From Candidatus Legionella polyplacis (GTDB lineage: Bacteria > Pseudomonadota > Gammaproteobacteria > Legionellales > Legionellaceae): 64,000 nt of DNA. This document shows positions 48,329-58,462 of this stretch, piece by piece; position 1 is the stretch's first letter, and each line of letters begins with the position of its first letter. Location: assembly GCF_002776555.1 (NCBI RefSeq), contig NZ_CP021497.1, positions 1-64,000 on the forward strand. Reading direction: 5' to 3'. Both the position numbers and the translations under genes were made by a program. A model generated the notes under the pieces. It saw only the letters and a program-made list of their open reading frames with translations, was not told the origin of the DNA and made no database searches.

Positions 48329-48354
48329 ATTGTATTAAACCTTTAGTAAAATAA

Positions 48355-49047
48355 TTATTTTTTAAAAAAATAATTATGCAATTTAATGTTATTAATTAAT
48401 TCTAATATATTTTTAAATACTTGTACAACAGTTAGTTGTGTTGTATCAATTAATATTGCATCCTTTGCTGGTTTCATTGGTGAGAAGAATCTATAAGTGT
48501 CCCTTAAATCACGTATTTTTAAATCATAAAATATTTTATAAAAATTAATTTTTTTATTTTGATTTCTTAGTTGTAAAAATCTACGATAGCTTCTAACTTC
48601 GATAGAAGCGTATAAATATATTTTTAAAATTGCTTTTGGAAAAATAACTGTTCCCATATCACGACCATCTGTAACTAATCCTGGATTAGTAGCAAAAGAT
48701 CTTTGACTATCAATTAAAGCTTTTCTGATAAGTATATTAGATCCTAATTTAGAAGCATATTTTGCATATTGTTCTCCTCTTATAATATTTAGAATATTTT
48801 CATTTTTAAATAAAATGTTCCATGTTCTGTAAGATTTTTTTTGAAATTTTTTTATTATATAAAGTGAAAATTTTATTAATTCATTTGTATTGTTTAAATT
48901 AATTTTTTTTTTTTTTGCAAAGTAAATAAGAAATCTATAGAAATTCCCACTTTCTAACTTATTCCATTTTAAATAATTAGCTAATTTATTACATATAGTT
49001 CCTTTACCAGTACTGCTTGGGCCATCTAATGTAATGATAGGTATCAT
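48355..49047 (-). CDS. cmk: Cytidylate kinase
   Basis: Phosphorylates CMP and dCMP. P-loop DGPSSTGKGTICNKLA near the N-terminus, substrate loop GNFYRFLIYF (diverged), and VTDGRDMGTVIFPKA followed by KIYLYASIEVRSYRR. At 230 aa it matches E. coli (227). The stretch coding AKKKKI contains an uninterrupted run of 14 A residues on the coding strand (48903-48916 on the plus strand as T), yet the frame is maintained. It lies between serC and rpsA, as in many Gammaproteobacteria (aroA missing). Confidence 0.95.
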   Translation of the reverse strand: MIPIITLDGPSSTGKGTICNKLANYLKWNKLESGNFYRFLIYFAKKKKINLNNTNELIKFSLYIIKKFQKKSYRTWNILFKNENILNIIRGEQYAKYASKLGSNILIRKALIDSQRSFATNPGLVTDGRDMGTVIFPKAILKIYLYASIEVRSYRRFLQLRNQNKKINFYKIFYDLKIRDLRDTYRFFSPMKPAKDAILIDTTQLTVVQVFKNILELINNIKLHNYFFKK

Positions 49048-49164
49048 TTTTATTAAATATATAAAATATTTTATTTATGTATTATTAAATTTAAAATTTT
49101 TAAAATAAAAAATTTAAATTTGATTATTAAATTTTTTTAGTAAAATTGTTTTATGTTTAATTAT

Positions 49165-50286
49165 TTAAATGTAATAATATTTATTATGTTTGTATTGTTT
49201 CGAAAATTCTTGCATAAATTTAATTAATTTTTTTACAGCTTTTAATGGCATAGCATTATATAAACTTATACGTATTCCTCCAACTATATAATGTCCTTTT
49301 ATATATAAAAAACCATTCTTTTTTGCTTCTTCAACAAAAGTTTTTTCAAGATTTTTATTACGTAAATAAAAACATATATTAATTAAGGAACGAACATTTT
49401 TTTCTATTTTACAATAATAAAAATCAGAAGAATCTATAAATTCATAAAGTTTTTTCGATTTTTTTTTATTAATTCTATATAAATTAGAAATTCCTCCTTG
49501 TTTCTGTATCCATTTAAATGTTTTTAAAGCTAAATAACAATTAAAAATTGGAGGAGTAGCGTAACTAGAATTTTCTTTAACATGAATTCTGTAATCCAAC
49601 ATAGTTGGTATAAATTTATTTGAAATAATATCAAGTATATTTTTATTTAAAATAACAATAACTAATCCAGAATTAGATATGTTTTTTTGACCTCCAGCAA
49701 AAATTAAATCATAATCTTTAATATTAATAGGTTCTGTTAATAAACTTGAAGTCATATCAGAAATTAACGGTATATTATATGGAATTTTATTTATATCTGG
49801 ATAAAAACGTATTCCATTTATAGTTTCATTACTAGTAAAATATAAATATTTTGTATCTTTTTCGATTTTCCATTTTTCATAAGGTAAATTATAAAAAAAA
49901 CCTATTTTACTATTGTTTGCAATGCAATAAGCTTTTTTTATTTTATATGCTTCTTGATAAGCTAATAAAGACCATATTCCAGATATCCAATACCCAGCTT
50001 TTTCATTTTTTGATAAAAAATTTATTGGTATCATAGCAAAATGTGTTCTTGCATTTCCACTTAAAAATAAAATATGATAATTATCTGGAATGTTTAAAAT
50101 TAATCGTAAAATTTTTTTATTTTCTTCCATTAATTTAATATATTCATAAGTCTTATGTCCAATTTCTACAATTGAAATTCCTAACCCTTGCCAATTTAAA
50201 AATTCTTTCTTAACTTCTTTAAGGATAGATAAAGGAATCATGGATGGTCCAGCGCCGAAATTATAATATTTAATATTATTATTCAT
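49165..50286 (-). CDS. serC: Phosphoserine aminotransferase
   Basis: PLP enzyme of serine synthesis that also makes 4-phosphohydroxythreonine in the pyridoxal phosphate pathway. FGAGPSMIPLSILKEVKKEF at the start and the PLP-lysine motif AGGQKNISNSGLVIV are conserved, as are GHKTYEYI (Class V aminotransferase) and HYIVGGIRISLYNAMP near the end. 373 aa is slightly longer than E. coli (362). The gyrA-serC-cmk-rpsA order is the ancestral arrangement, with pheA, hisC and aroA deleted. Whether serA, serB or pdx genes persist cannot be seen here. Confidence 0.94.
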   Translation of the reverse strand: MNNNIKYYNFGAGPSMIPLSILKEVKKEFLNWQGLGISIVEIGHKTYEYIKLMEENKKILRLILNIPDNYHILFLSGNARTHFAMIPINFLSKNEKAGYWISGIWSLLAYQEAYKIKKAYCIANNSKIGFFYNLPYEKWKIEKDTKYLYFTSNETINGIRFYPDINKIPYNIPLISDMTSSLLTEPINIKDYDLIFAGGQKNISNSGLVIVILNKNILDIISNKFIPTMLDYRIHVKENSSYATPPIFNCYLALKTFKWIQKQGGISNLYRINKKKSKKLYEFIDSSDFYYCKIEKNVRSLINICFYLRNKNLEKTFVEEAKKNGFLYIKGHYIVGGIRISLYNAMPLKAVKKLIKFMQEFSKQYKHNKYYYI

Positions 50287-50311
50287 ATTAAAATTAGAAT
50301 GATTGTTAATG

Positions 50312-52846
50312 TTATTGAATTTCTTCTATCCGTTGCATTCCAACTAAATATTCTCCTAAACCAAGGTTTATCAACCTTACACCTTGAGTATTTCTTTTTA
50401 TAATTGAAATTTCATTAACTTTAAATCTTACAAGAGTTCCCTTATTAGTGATTAACATAATTTCATCATTTTCTTTAACTTGGAGAGATCTTACAACTTT
50501 TCCATTTCTTTGATTAACTCTAATAGAAATTACTCCTTGACTACTTTTTCCTGATTTTGGATATTCTTCTATATTAGTACGTTTCCCATATCCATTTTCA
50601 GTAGCTGTAAGTATTGTACCTTCTTTTTTAAGAACTACTAAAGAAATAACAGATTGATTTTCTTTTAATTTTATTCCTTTTACTCCTTTAGCGGTTCTTC
50701 CAGTTGGTCTAATTAATCTTTCATTAAAACGTACTACTTTTCCTGCATCACTAAATAACATGATATCTCTATTGTTATCAGTAATATCTACCCCAACAAG
50801 ACGATCTCCATGACTCAAATCAATTGCTATAATTCCAGATGATCGTGGTCTACTAAATGCTTCTATAGGTACTTTTTTAAGTATAGATAATTTGGTAACC
50901 ATAAAAATAAAATAACCTTTTTTATATTTTTGCACTGGCAAAATAGCATTAATTACTTCATTTTGATCTAATGGTAATATATTATTTATTGGTTTTCCTC
51001 TAGAAATTCTACTTGATAATGGTAATTGATATGCTTTTAACCAATATAATTTTCCATAATTAGAAAAACAAAGTAAATTGTCATGAGTTTTAGCTATTAA
51101 CAGTCTTTCTATAAAATCTTCTTCTTTTACATTAGTTGCTAATTTTCCTTTTCCACCTCTTTTTTGAGATTGATATATAGATAATGGTTGATATTTTACA
51201 TATCCTTGATGTGATAAAGTAACTACAATATCTTCTTTTGTTATTAAATCTTCATAATTTAATTCTTCTTGAGAAGATATAATTTCTGTTTTTCTTAAAT
51301 CTCCAAATTCATTTTTTATTTCTACTAATTCTTGATAAATAATCTTATTTATTAAATCAGAATTATTTAATATAGATAAAAAATTTTTAATCTTTATTAA
51401 TAATGATTCCAGTTCATCAACAATATTTTTTTGTTCAAGTTTTGTTAAACGTTGTAAGGTTAATTTTAATATAGATTCTGTTTGTTTAGTAGAAAATTTA
51501 TATTTATTATTTTTTAATAAAGAATTTGTATTTACTTGAAAATTATTAATATCAAAAAAATCTTTTTCTGATTTTTTAAATAAATCTTTTATAATTTTTA
51601 CATTCCATGATCTATGTAATAAATTCTTTTTAGCTTCTTCAGAAGTTTGTGATTTTTTTATTAAATCAATGATATCATTAATATTTTCTAATGAAACACT
51701 TAATCCTGTTAAAATATGAGCTCTGTGTTTTGTTTTGTTTAAATCAAAAATAGTTCTTCTAATTATAATTTCTTTTCTATGCTTAAGAAATTCTTCAATA
51801 ATTTGTTTTAAATTAACCAAACAAGGTCTATTATTTACTAATGCAACCATATTAATTCCAAAAACATTTTGCATTTGAGTATAAGAATACAAATTATTTA
51901 ATATAATTTCAGGTTTTTCACCTTTTTTTAATTCTATAACTATTCTCATACCTTGTTTATTAGATTCATCTCTTAATCCAGAAATTCCTCCAATACGTTT
52001 CTCCTTAATAAGTTCAGAAATTTTTTCAATAATTTTAGATTTATTAACCTGATAAGGTAATTCCGTAACAATAATTGAATTATTTCCTTGATTGTTTGTT
52101 TCTATTTCTGTTCTAGCTCTAATTAAAATTCTTCCTTTCCCCGTACGATAAGCATTTAATATACCTTCTTTTCCATTTATAATAGCTGATGTAGGAAAAT
52201 CAGGACCTGGTATAATCTTAATAAGACTATCAATACTGATTTCAGGATTATTAATTACTGCTATACATCCATTTATAACTTCCGTTAAATTATGTGGTGG
52301 GATATTGGTAGCCATTCCAACTGCAATTCCAGATGAACCATTGACTAAAAGATTAGGAATTTTAGTTGGCAAAACTGATGGGACAAATTCAGATTCATCA
52401 TAATTAGGTATAAAATCTACTGTATCTTTTTCTAAATCATTTAATAAGTAATGAGAAAATTTTGACATTCTTATTTCAGTGTATCTCATAGCAGCAGCAA
52501 GATCTCCATCAACTGAACCAAAATTTCCTTGTCCATCAATAAGCATATATCTCATGGAAAATGATTGAGCCATACGAACAATTGCATCATATACTGCCAT
52601 ATCTCCATGAGGATGATATTTTCCAATGACATCTCCAACAATTCTAGCTGATTTTTTATAAGGTTTATCCCAATCATTATTCAATTCTTTCATAGCAAAA
52701 AGAATTCTTCTATGGACAGGTTTTAAACCATCATATATATTAGGCAAAGCTCTTCCTATAATTACGCTCATTGCATAATCTAGATAAGATTTTTTTAATT
52801 CATCCTCTACGTTAATTAACGTTATTTCTTTTGCAAGAGATATCAT
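50312..52846 (-). CDS. gyrA: DNA gyrase subunit A
   Basis: Breakage-reunion subunit of gyrase. The catalytic Tyr122 lies in [14 protein letters not shown]. Winged-helix and tower regions are intact, and the C-terminal beta-pinwheel has six blades with [12 protein letters not shown] (GyrA box) near 560. At 844 aa it is shorter than E. coli (875), mostly at the acidic C-terminal tail. The quinolone-region residues read [12 protein letters not shown], with Met where E. coli has Ser83 (GDSAVYD), which may just reflect relaxed constraint or lineage. Confidence 0.97.
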   Translation of the reverse strand: MISLAKEITLINVEDELKKSYLDYAMSVIIGRALPNIYDGLKPVHRRILFAMKELNNDWDKPYKKSARIVGDVIGKYHPHGDMAVYDAIVRMAQSFSMRYMLIDGQGNFGSVDGDLAAAMRYTEIRMSKFSHYLLNDLEKDTVDFIPNYDESEFVPSVLPTKIPNLLVNGSSGIAVGMATNIPPHNLTEVINGCIAVINNPEISIDSLIKIIPGPDFPTSAIINGKEGILNAYRTGKGRILIRARTEIETNNQGNNSIIVTELPYQVNKSKIIEKISELIKEKRIGGISGLRDESNKQGMRIVIELKKGEKPEIILNNLYSYTQMQNVFGINMVALVNNRPCLVNLKQIIEEFLKHRKEIIIRRTIFDLNKTKHRAHILTGLSVSLENINDIIDLIKKSQTSEEAKKNLLHRSWNVKIIKDLFKKSEKDFFDINNFQVNTNSLLKNNKYKFSTKQTESILKLTLQRLTKLEQKNIVDELESLLIKIKNFLSILNNSDLINKIIYQELVEIKNEFGDLRKTEIISSQEELNYEDLITKEDIVVTLSHQGYVKYQPLSIYQSQKRGGKGKLATNVKEEDFIERLLIAKTHDNLLCFSNYGKLYWLKAYQLPLSSRISRGKPINNILPLDQNEVINAILPVQKYKKGYFIFMVTKLSILKKVPIEAFSRPRSSGIIAIDLSHGDRLVGVDITDNNRDIMLFSDAGKVVRFNERLIRPTGRTAKGVKGIKLKENQSVISLVVLKKEGTILTATENGYGKRTNIEEYPKSGKSSQGVISIRVNQRNGKVVRSLQVKENDEIMLITNKGTLVRFKVNEISIIKRNTQGVRLINLGLGEYLVGMQRIEEIQ

Positions 52847-52943
52847 AATTATCCTATATAAATTATTGTACTTTAATCAAAAAATAATAATAATAAAAAT
52901 TATTATTTTTAATATGATAAATTATAAGTTTATTTATTTCCAT

Positions 52944-54068
52944 TTATAATCGTTCATTTATTTTAATAAATTTTTTTAATTTTGGACCAACATATTCTGC
53001 TTTTGGTCTTATTAAGTTATTATTTTCTCTTTGCTCAAAAATATGAGCTCCCCATCCTGATATTCTTGACATTACAAAAATAGGAGTAAATAAAAAAGTA
53101 GGAATGTTACAGAAATAATATAGTAATGCACTATAAAAGTCTACATTGGGAAATAATTTCTTTTCATTTATCATAATATTTTCAACTGTTTCAGCTATAT
53201 CAAATAATTGTTCATTATTTCTAAATTTACATAATTTATATGCCCATTTTTTTATAATATTAGATCTTGGATCATATTTTTTATATACACGATGACCAAA
53301 TCCCATAATTTTCATTTTTTTAGAAAACATAATTTTTAATTCTTTGCTAATATTTTTTACATTTTTTAAATGTAATAATAATTTTATTGCCATTTCATTA
53401 GCTCCACCATGTAAAACTCCACGTAATGTACCTATTGCAGTTGAAATAGCAGAATAAATATCAGATAAAGTTGATGCTGTAATGCGAGATGCAAAAGTAG
53501 AAGCATTAAATTCATGTTCTGCATATAAAATTAACGATATGTCAAAAGCTTTATATATTAAAGGATCACATTTGTCATTGAATAATAATGACAAAAAATA
53601 TTCACTTAAAGTGAATTTATTAATAATTTCAGATATTTTTTTTCTTTTATAGTGAAAATTATACCAATAGCATAAAATACCAGGAAATATAGCTAATAAT
53701 CTGTCAATAATATTATGTTGTTGATGTATAAAATCTGTTTCTGGCTCTAAAATAGACATAAACATACAACCTATATGTAATACATCCATAGGATTAGTAT
53801 TTATTGGTATTTTTTCTAGAATATTTTTTAATGCATTTGGTAATACTCTAGATTCTATTAGCTTAGAATGATATCTTTTTAATTCTACTGCATTAGGCAA
53901 ATGATTATACAATAAAAGATAAGCAATTTCTTCAAAATTAGCGTATTTTATTATTTCTTTTACAGAATAACCTCTGTAACATAATTCATAATTTTCAGCA
54001 TCAATATTGGAAATCGCAGATTCTCCAGCTTTGATATCTTTTAAACCAGTTAAACATTGATTTTTCAT
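52944..54068 (-). CDS. prpC: 2-methylcitrate synthase / citrate synthase, PrpC type
   Basis: Condenses acyl-CoA with oxaloacetate. The sequence resembles PrpC more than the 427-residue GltA: LYAEHEFNASTFASRI, SDIYSAISTAIGTLRGVLHGGANE, and the C-terminal IFEQRENNNLIRPKAEYVGP. The catalytic trio is present: His220 in HGGANE, His259 in FGHRVYKKYDPR and Asp310 in DFYSAL. I choose the ATG at 54066-54068 (MKNQCLTGL) since GAGGAA sits 6 bases before it; the ATG at 54080 overlaps that site. No prpB, prpD or acnD is near, so citrate synthesis is a plausible in vivo role. Confidence 0.9.
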   Translation of the reverse strand: MKNQCLTGLKDIKAGESAISNIDAENYELCYRGYSVKEIIKYANFEEIAYLLLYNHLPNAVELKRYHSKLIESRVLPNALKNILEKIPINTNPMDVLHIGCMFMSILEPETDFIHQQHNIIDRLLAIFPGILCYWYNFHYKRKKISEIINKFTLSEYFLSLLFNDKCDPLIYKAFDISLILYAEHEFNASTFASRITASTLSDIYSAISTAIGTLRGVLHGGANEMAIKLLLHLKNVKNISKELKIMFSKKMKIMGFGHRVYKKYDPRSNIIKKWAYKLCKFRNNEQLFDIAETVENIMINEKKLFPNVDFYSALLYYFCNIPTFLFTPIFVMSRISGWGAHIFEQRENNNLIRPKAEYVGPKLKKFIKINERL

Positions 54069-54080
54069 TAAATTCCTCAT

Positions 54081-54541
54081 AAAAATAATTAGTTAATTTT
54101 TAATTATTAATTATATATTAGATAATTTTTATTAATTAATGTTATTCAATTAATATTAAATTTTATCTTAAATGCTTTTTATATATATAAAGTATATTAC
54201 TAGCTATAATAGTAATTATTAATTTTATACTGCAAAATTTTAATTAAAAATTTTGTTTTTATAAATTTGTATTTTACAAATATATTGACATATTTTAAAG
54301 AATATTTATTTATATATTAAATATATAATGCAATAATTAAGTTTTTAATAAAATAGTAAAAATTATTTTTAGTTTAATCAATACTTAAGCATATTAAAAA
54401 TAATATTTTAAGAATAATTCTTACTTTATATTTTAGTAATGTAAATAAAAACTTGTTATCATATCACGATAACTAGAATTATTATTTTTTTTATATTATA
54501 ATATAAAAATTTTTATATGTTAAATTATAAATTTTATTCTT
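54081..54541. other. 461-base intergenic region between prpC and tRNA-Ser
   Basis: Almost entirely A/T with no supported frame. The only mixed-composition element is the inverted repeat GTTATC-atatcac-GATAAC at 54455-54473, upstream of the TATAAT at 54497. Otherwise degenerated; it may mark deleted genes. Confidence 0.5.
54497..54502 (+). promoter_or_regulatory. Candidate -10 box of tRNA-Ser
   Basis: A perfect TATAAT 40 bases before the mature tRNA 5' end. The expected -35 position has only TAGAAT (54474-54479). Plausible by position, but TATAAT is frequent by chance in this DNA. Confidence 0.3.
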
Positions 54542-54634
54542 GGAGAGATGGCTGAGTGGATTAAAGCAACGGTCTTGAAAATCGTCAAAAAGAATTTTAA
54601 CACTTTTTCCAGGGTTCGAATCCCTGTCTCTCCG
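54542..54634 (+). tRNA. tRNA-Ser (TGA)
   Basis: 93-base class II tRNA. Acceptor GGAGAGA pairs with TCTCTCC and is followed by discriminator G, typical of Ser tRNAs. The anticodon stem ACGGT/ATCGT closes loop CTTGAAA with TGA at 54576-54578. A long variable arm with an AAAAAG/CTTTTT stem and T-arm CAGGGTTCGAATCCCTG follow. CCA is not encoded (bases after G are TGCA), so a CCA-adding enzyme is needed. Reads UCA and probably other UCN codons. Confidence 0.96.
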
Positions 54635-54789
54635 TGCATATTGTAAAACTAATTACTTATTTATATAATAGATTTTAATTTTTTAAAATAAAGATGTTTT
54701 TATATATGAAAAATTTAATCTAGATTATAGATCTTAAGTCAATTTAGTATTGATAAAATATTTAAATATTAAATAAAAAATAAAACTTT

Positions 54790-55572
54790 TTATATACTAT
54801 TATTAATAGAATTGAAACAATTAAAAAAGTTTTCTGTAGTTTTTTTTGAAATTTCTTTAAAATTTTTATTCTTAATTTCACCTAAGATTGTAGCAACATA
54901 TTTTAGAAAGGCAGGATAATTTTGTTTTCCTCTATATGGTTCTGGAGCAAGATATGGAGAATCCGTTTCAATTAAAATTCGATTAATAGGTATTTTTTTT
55001 ACTACTTCTCTTAAATATTTAGCATTTTTAAATGTAATGATTCCAGAAAAAGAAAGATAGAAATTCATATCTAAAAAATATTTTGCTATTTTATAACTTT
55101 CATTAAAACAATGTATTACACCACCTACATTTTCTGCATTTTCGTTATTCATTATTTCTAATGTTTCTAATGCTGCATTTCTAGTATGTATTATCAATGG
55201 TTTTTTAATATTTTTTGCAATTTTTATATGATATTTAAATAACTCTTTTTGTTTTATTTTATTACTATTTAATGTTTTTAAATTAAAATCTAATCCAGTT
55301 TCTCCTATAGCAATACATCGTGAATCACAAGAAAATTCTTTCAAAGAAGATACATCATATTTGTTTTTATTAGGATGTAAACCTACAGAAATGCTTATAT
55401 TTTTATATAAGTCAGATAATTTAGTTAAAGTTAGATAATCATCTAAATCTGTAGAAACACATAATATGTGTTTCACATTATTTTTATATGCATCATTTAT
55501 GATGTAATCTATATTTTTGTTTATATGATTATAATCAATTAAATGAAGATGACAATGAGAATCTACTAACAT
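54790..55572 (-). CDS. tatD: TatD-family deoxyribonuclease
   Basis: Metal-dependent hydrolase with 3'-5' exonuclease activity in E. coli TatD. Metal ligands: DSHCHLHL at the N-terminus, GETGLDF near 92, IHTRNA, GVIHCFNES and the C-terminal LIETDSPYLAPEPYRGKQN. 260 aa is standard for the YcfH/TatD group. It follows holB by eight bases; the fab-tmk-holB-ycfH order suggests the YcfH subgroup. PilZ (usually between) is absent. Confidence 0.92.
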   Translation of the reverse strand: MLVDSHCHLHLIDYNHINKNIDYIINDAYKNNVKHILCVSTDLDDYLTLTKLSDLYKNISISVGLHPNKNKYDVSSLKEFSCDSRCIAIGETGLDFNLKTLNSNKIKQKELFKYHIKIAKNIKKPLIIHTRNAALETLEIMNNENAENVGGVIHCFNESYKIAKYFLDMNFYLSFSGIITFKNAKYLREVVKKIPINRILIETDSPYLAPEPYRGKQNYPAFLKYVATILGEIKNKNFKEISKKTTENFFNCFNSINNSI

Positions 55573-55580
55573 AAATTAAT

Positions 55581-56498
55581 TTAATAATTATTGATATAAC
55601 TTAATATAATGTATTCTAAAAAAAAGCTAGTATTTATGTTACATACATTATGAGATTTTATCATTAAATTATATATTCTATCAAGTTGTTTGAATAAAAA
55701 ATCAATAGAAAATTGCTCTGATATGAGAATCAATTGTTCCCATTTTTTATCATTTATATCTTTAAAACGATAACATATCATTTGTACATTAATAAGATAA
55801 ATCATCCATATTAAATCATAAAAATTATATTTTGACCATTTAGATAAAAAATTACAAATATGTAATTTATTTTTAATTAATATTTGTAAGTCATCAATAA
55901 ATATATTAACTTTAGTTAATATATTTTTTTTTTCATAACTAATATTATTACTCCAAAAACTTAAATCTAAATAATTATATTGTAATAAAATTGGAAAATT
56001 TAATCTATATTTATAACATCTACTTAAAATAGTATTTGGTATTATTCCTACTATTTCTGAACTTAAAATAATATAAAGATAACTAGGAGGTTCTTCAAGT
56101 AATTTTAATAAAGCATTTTTTGCGTAAATATTAATAGTTTCAATATATTCTATTACTATAAATTTATATTTACTTATATATGGGTATATATAAGCAAATT
56201 TTTGTAACATTCTGATATGATCAATTGTAATTAATTTTTTACGATTATTTAACATATATACATCAGGATGTTTATTTTTTTTTATTAACTTGCAATGATA
56301 ACAATCATTACACGGTAATGAATGTTTAGAACAAAGCATTAAAGACATTAAGCAATAAATAAAATTTATTTTTTCTATATCAGATGTACTAATAAATAAC
56401 ATTGTATTTGGTATTTTTTTTTTAAAAAATAAAATCTTAAAATTGTTCCAAATAGTTTTATTATAATAAGGAATATTTAAATTATTTAGATTCATCAT
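55581..56498 (-). CDS. holB: DNA polymerase III delta' subunit
   Basis: Clamp-loader subunit. 305 aa with the AAA+ fold minus P-loop, as expected for delta'. The zinc module has Cys56, Cys63, Cys66 and Cys69 (LCSKHSLPCNDCYHC). YAKNALLKLLEEPPSYLYIIL and LSRCYKYRLNFP match the sensor and SRC regions. The C-terminal third is poorly conserved. Its start overlaps the tmk end by 17 bases. Confidence 0.9.
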   Translation of the reverse strand: MMNLNNLNIPYYNKTIWNNFKILFFKKKIPNTMLFISTSDIEKINFIYCLMSLMLCSKHSLPCNDCYHCKLIKKNKHPDVYMLNNRKKLITIDHIRMLQKFAYIYPYISKYKFIVIEYIETINIYAKNALLKLLEEPPSYLYIILSSEIVGIIPNTILSRCYKYRLNFPILLQYNYLDLSFWSNNISYEKKNILTKVNIFIDDLQILIKNKLHICNFLSKWSKYNFYDLIWMIYLINVQMICYRFKDINDKKWEQLILISEQFSIDFLFKQLDRIYNLMIKSHNVCNINTSFFLEYIILSYINNY

Positions 56499-57156
56499 TG
56501 AAAATTAAATTATTTAATTTTGATATAATTAAGTTAAATATTTCATTTAAAGATTTTTTACAAACATTAATACAAATTACATTTTTCATAGAACTAATAA
56601 ATTCATGATAAGTATCATATACACATTGAAAAAAATAAAATGATTCTTTTTCGAATCTATCAATTTTATTTCTTTTTAATATTCTATTAAAACATTCTTT
56701 TGGAGTAATATCTAAGAAAAATGTTAAATCTGGTTTAAATTTATTTAAACAAAACTTAGAAAGTTTAATAATAAATTCTTTATTTATTTTTCTTCCACCA
56801 TATTGATATGCAAACGTTGATAATTCAAATCTGTCACTTAAAACACAAATATTTTTCTTTAATGCTGGTTGTATTACTTGTTCAAATAATTGAACTCTTG
56901 CAGCATAAAATAAAAGTAATTCTGCTTTAAAACTTAAAAAATTTATATTTTTATTTGTTATAATTTTTCTTATACTTTCTCCTAAAAAAGTTCCTCCTGG
57001 ATCTCTTACAGTTAAAATTTTAAATATAAAATTTTTTAAAATTAAATATTTTTTAATTAAACGTAATATAGTGGATTTTCCAGATCCTTCTAATCCTTCT
57101 ATAACAATAAAGTATCCACAATTACTTTTCATAACTTTACTTTTTATAAGTAACAT
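56482..57156 (-). CDS. tmk: Thymidylate kinase
   Basis: Phosphorylates dTMP. P-loop IEGLEGSGKSTILRL, VRDPGGTFLGESIR, and the DR motif LSDRFELSTFAYQ followed by FLDITPKECFNRI. 224 aa by the first ATG; a second in-frame ATG at 57132 (MKSNCGYFIVIEG) would agree better with family N-termini (216 aa), and neither has a clear ribosome site. It lies between fabF and holB; mltG and pabC that usually intervene are missing. Confidence 0.94.
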   Translation of the reverse strand: MLLIKSKVMKSNCGYFIVIEGLEGSGKSTILRLIKKYLILKNFIFKILTVRDPGGTFLGESIRKIITNKNINFLSFKAELLLFYAARVQLFEQVIQPALKKNICVLSDRFELSTFAYQYGGRKINKEFIIKLSKFCLNKFKPDLTFFLDITPKECFNRILKRNKIDRFEKESFYFFQCVYDTYHEFISSMKNVICINVCKKSLNEIFNLIISKLNNLIFNDESK

Positions 57157-57206
57157 ACATATATGATTCTTTATTTATTTTATTTTTTAAATAAAATTTA
57201 AAAAAA

Positions 57207-58445
57207 TTAAATTTTTTTAAATAAAAGACTCCCATTGGTACCTCCAAATCCAAATGAATTACTTAAAGCAAAATTAATAGTTCTTTTTTGAGGTTTATGT
57301 GCTACATAATTTAAATCACAATTTTTATCAGGATGATCTAAATTTATAGTAGGAGGAGCAATTTGATTTTTAATTGCAAGAACAGTAAAAATAGCTTCTA
57401 CAGCTCCTGTAGCACCTAATAAATGTCCAGTCATAGACTTTGTAGAGCTAATAGCTAAGTTGTAAGCATGATTTTTAAATAATTTTTTTATAGCTTTTGT
57501 TTCATACAAATCATTTAAATAAGTAGAAGTTCCGTGAGCATTTATATAATCAATTTGTTCTATATTTACTTTTGCATCTTTAATAGCATGTAGCATTGAT
57601 CTTAAAAATCCCTCTGCTTCTTTATCAGGAGCTGTAATATGATAAGCATCTCCTGACATTCCAAATCCAACTATTTCTGCATAAATAGATGCACCTCTAT
57701 TTATTGCATGATTAAATTCTTCTAATATAAGAATTCCAGATCCTTCTCCGATAACGAAACCATCTCTATCTTTATCCCATGGCCTAGATGCTTTTTCAGG
57801 TTCATGATTGCGCTTTGATAAAGAACGAGTTGCAGAAAAACCAGCTAAACATAATGGATTTGTAGTCATCTCAGATCCTCCACAAATCATAAGATCTGCA
57901 TCTCCATAGGAAATCATACGAAATGCAATTCCTATATTATGAGTTCCTGTTGTACAAGCAGTAGATATTGCAATATTTGGTCCTTTTAATTTATATTTTA
58001 TTGATATCTGTCCAGATAAAATATTTATTATTCCAGAAGGAATAAAAAAAGGAGATATTTTTTTTGGACCATATTTAATTAATTTTTCTTGATTTCTTAT
58101 AATAGTTTCTATACCACCAATCCCTGCTCCAACAGAAACTCCTGTACGATAACTAATCGAATCATTAATAATTAACTTAGAATCTTTTATAGCTTCAATA
58201 GTAGCAACCATACCAAATTGTGTAAATAAATCCATTTTTTTTGATTCACTTAATGGAATATAATTTTCAATATTAAAGTTTTTAACTTTAGCCCAAATTT
58301 TAGTTGTATATTTAGATGTATCAAACTCATTCACCAATGATACACCACTTTTCCCCAATAAAATATTATTCCATGTTTGACAAACATTTAATCCAATAGG
58401 TGTTACCATTCCTATTCCTGTTACAACAACACGTCTTTTATTCAA
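57207..58445 (-). CDS. fabF: 3-oxoacyl-ACP synthase II
   Basis: Condensing enzyme for chain elongation. Active-site Cys164 in STACTTGTHN, and the two His in INAHGTSTYLND and STKSMTGHLLGATGAV. N-terminal RRVVVTGIGMVTPIG is typical. At 412 aa the length matches E. coli (413). It is 17 bases after acpP. No fabB-like gene is visible in the window. Confidence 0.97.
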   Translation of the reverse strand: MNKRRVVVTGIGMVTPIGLNVCQTWNNILLGKSGVSLVNEFDTSKYTTKIWAKVKNFNIENYIPLSESKKMDLFTQFGMVATIEAIKDSKLIINDSISYRTGVSVGAGIGGIETIIRNQEKLIKYGPKKISPFFIPSGIINILSGQISIKYKLKGPNIAISTACTTGTHNIGIAFRMISYGDADLMICGGSEMTTNPLCLAGFSATRSLSKRNHEPEKASRPWDKDRDGFVIGEGSGILILEEFNHAINRGASIYAEIVGFGMSGDAYHITAPDKEAEGFLRSMLHAIKDAKVNIEQIDYINAHGTSTYLNDLYETKAIKKLFKNHAYNLAISSTKSMTGHLLGATGAVEAIFTVLAIKNQIAPPTINLDHPDKNCDLNYVAHKPQKRTINFALSNSFGFGGTNGSLLFKKI

Positions 58446-58462
58446 AATAAATTTGCCCTATT

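Noticed and set aside
54081..54789. Possible replication origin in the gene-poor region around tRNA-Ser
   Set aside because: No DnaA-box cluster and no dnaA, dnaN, gidA or parAB nearby.
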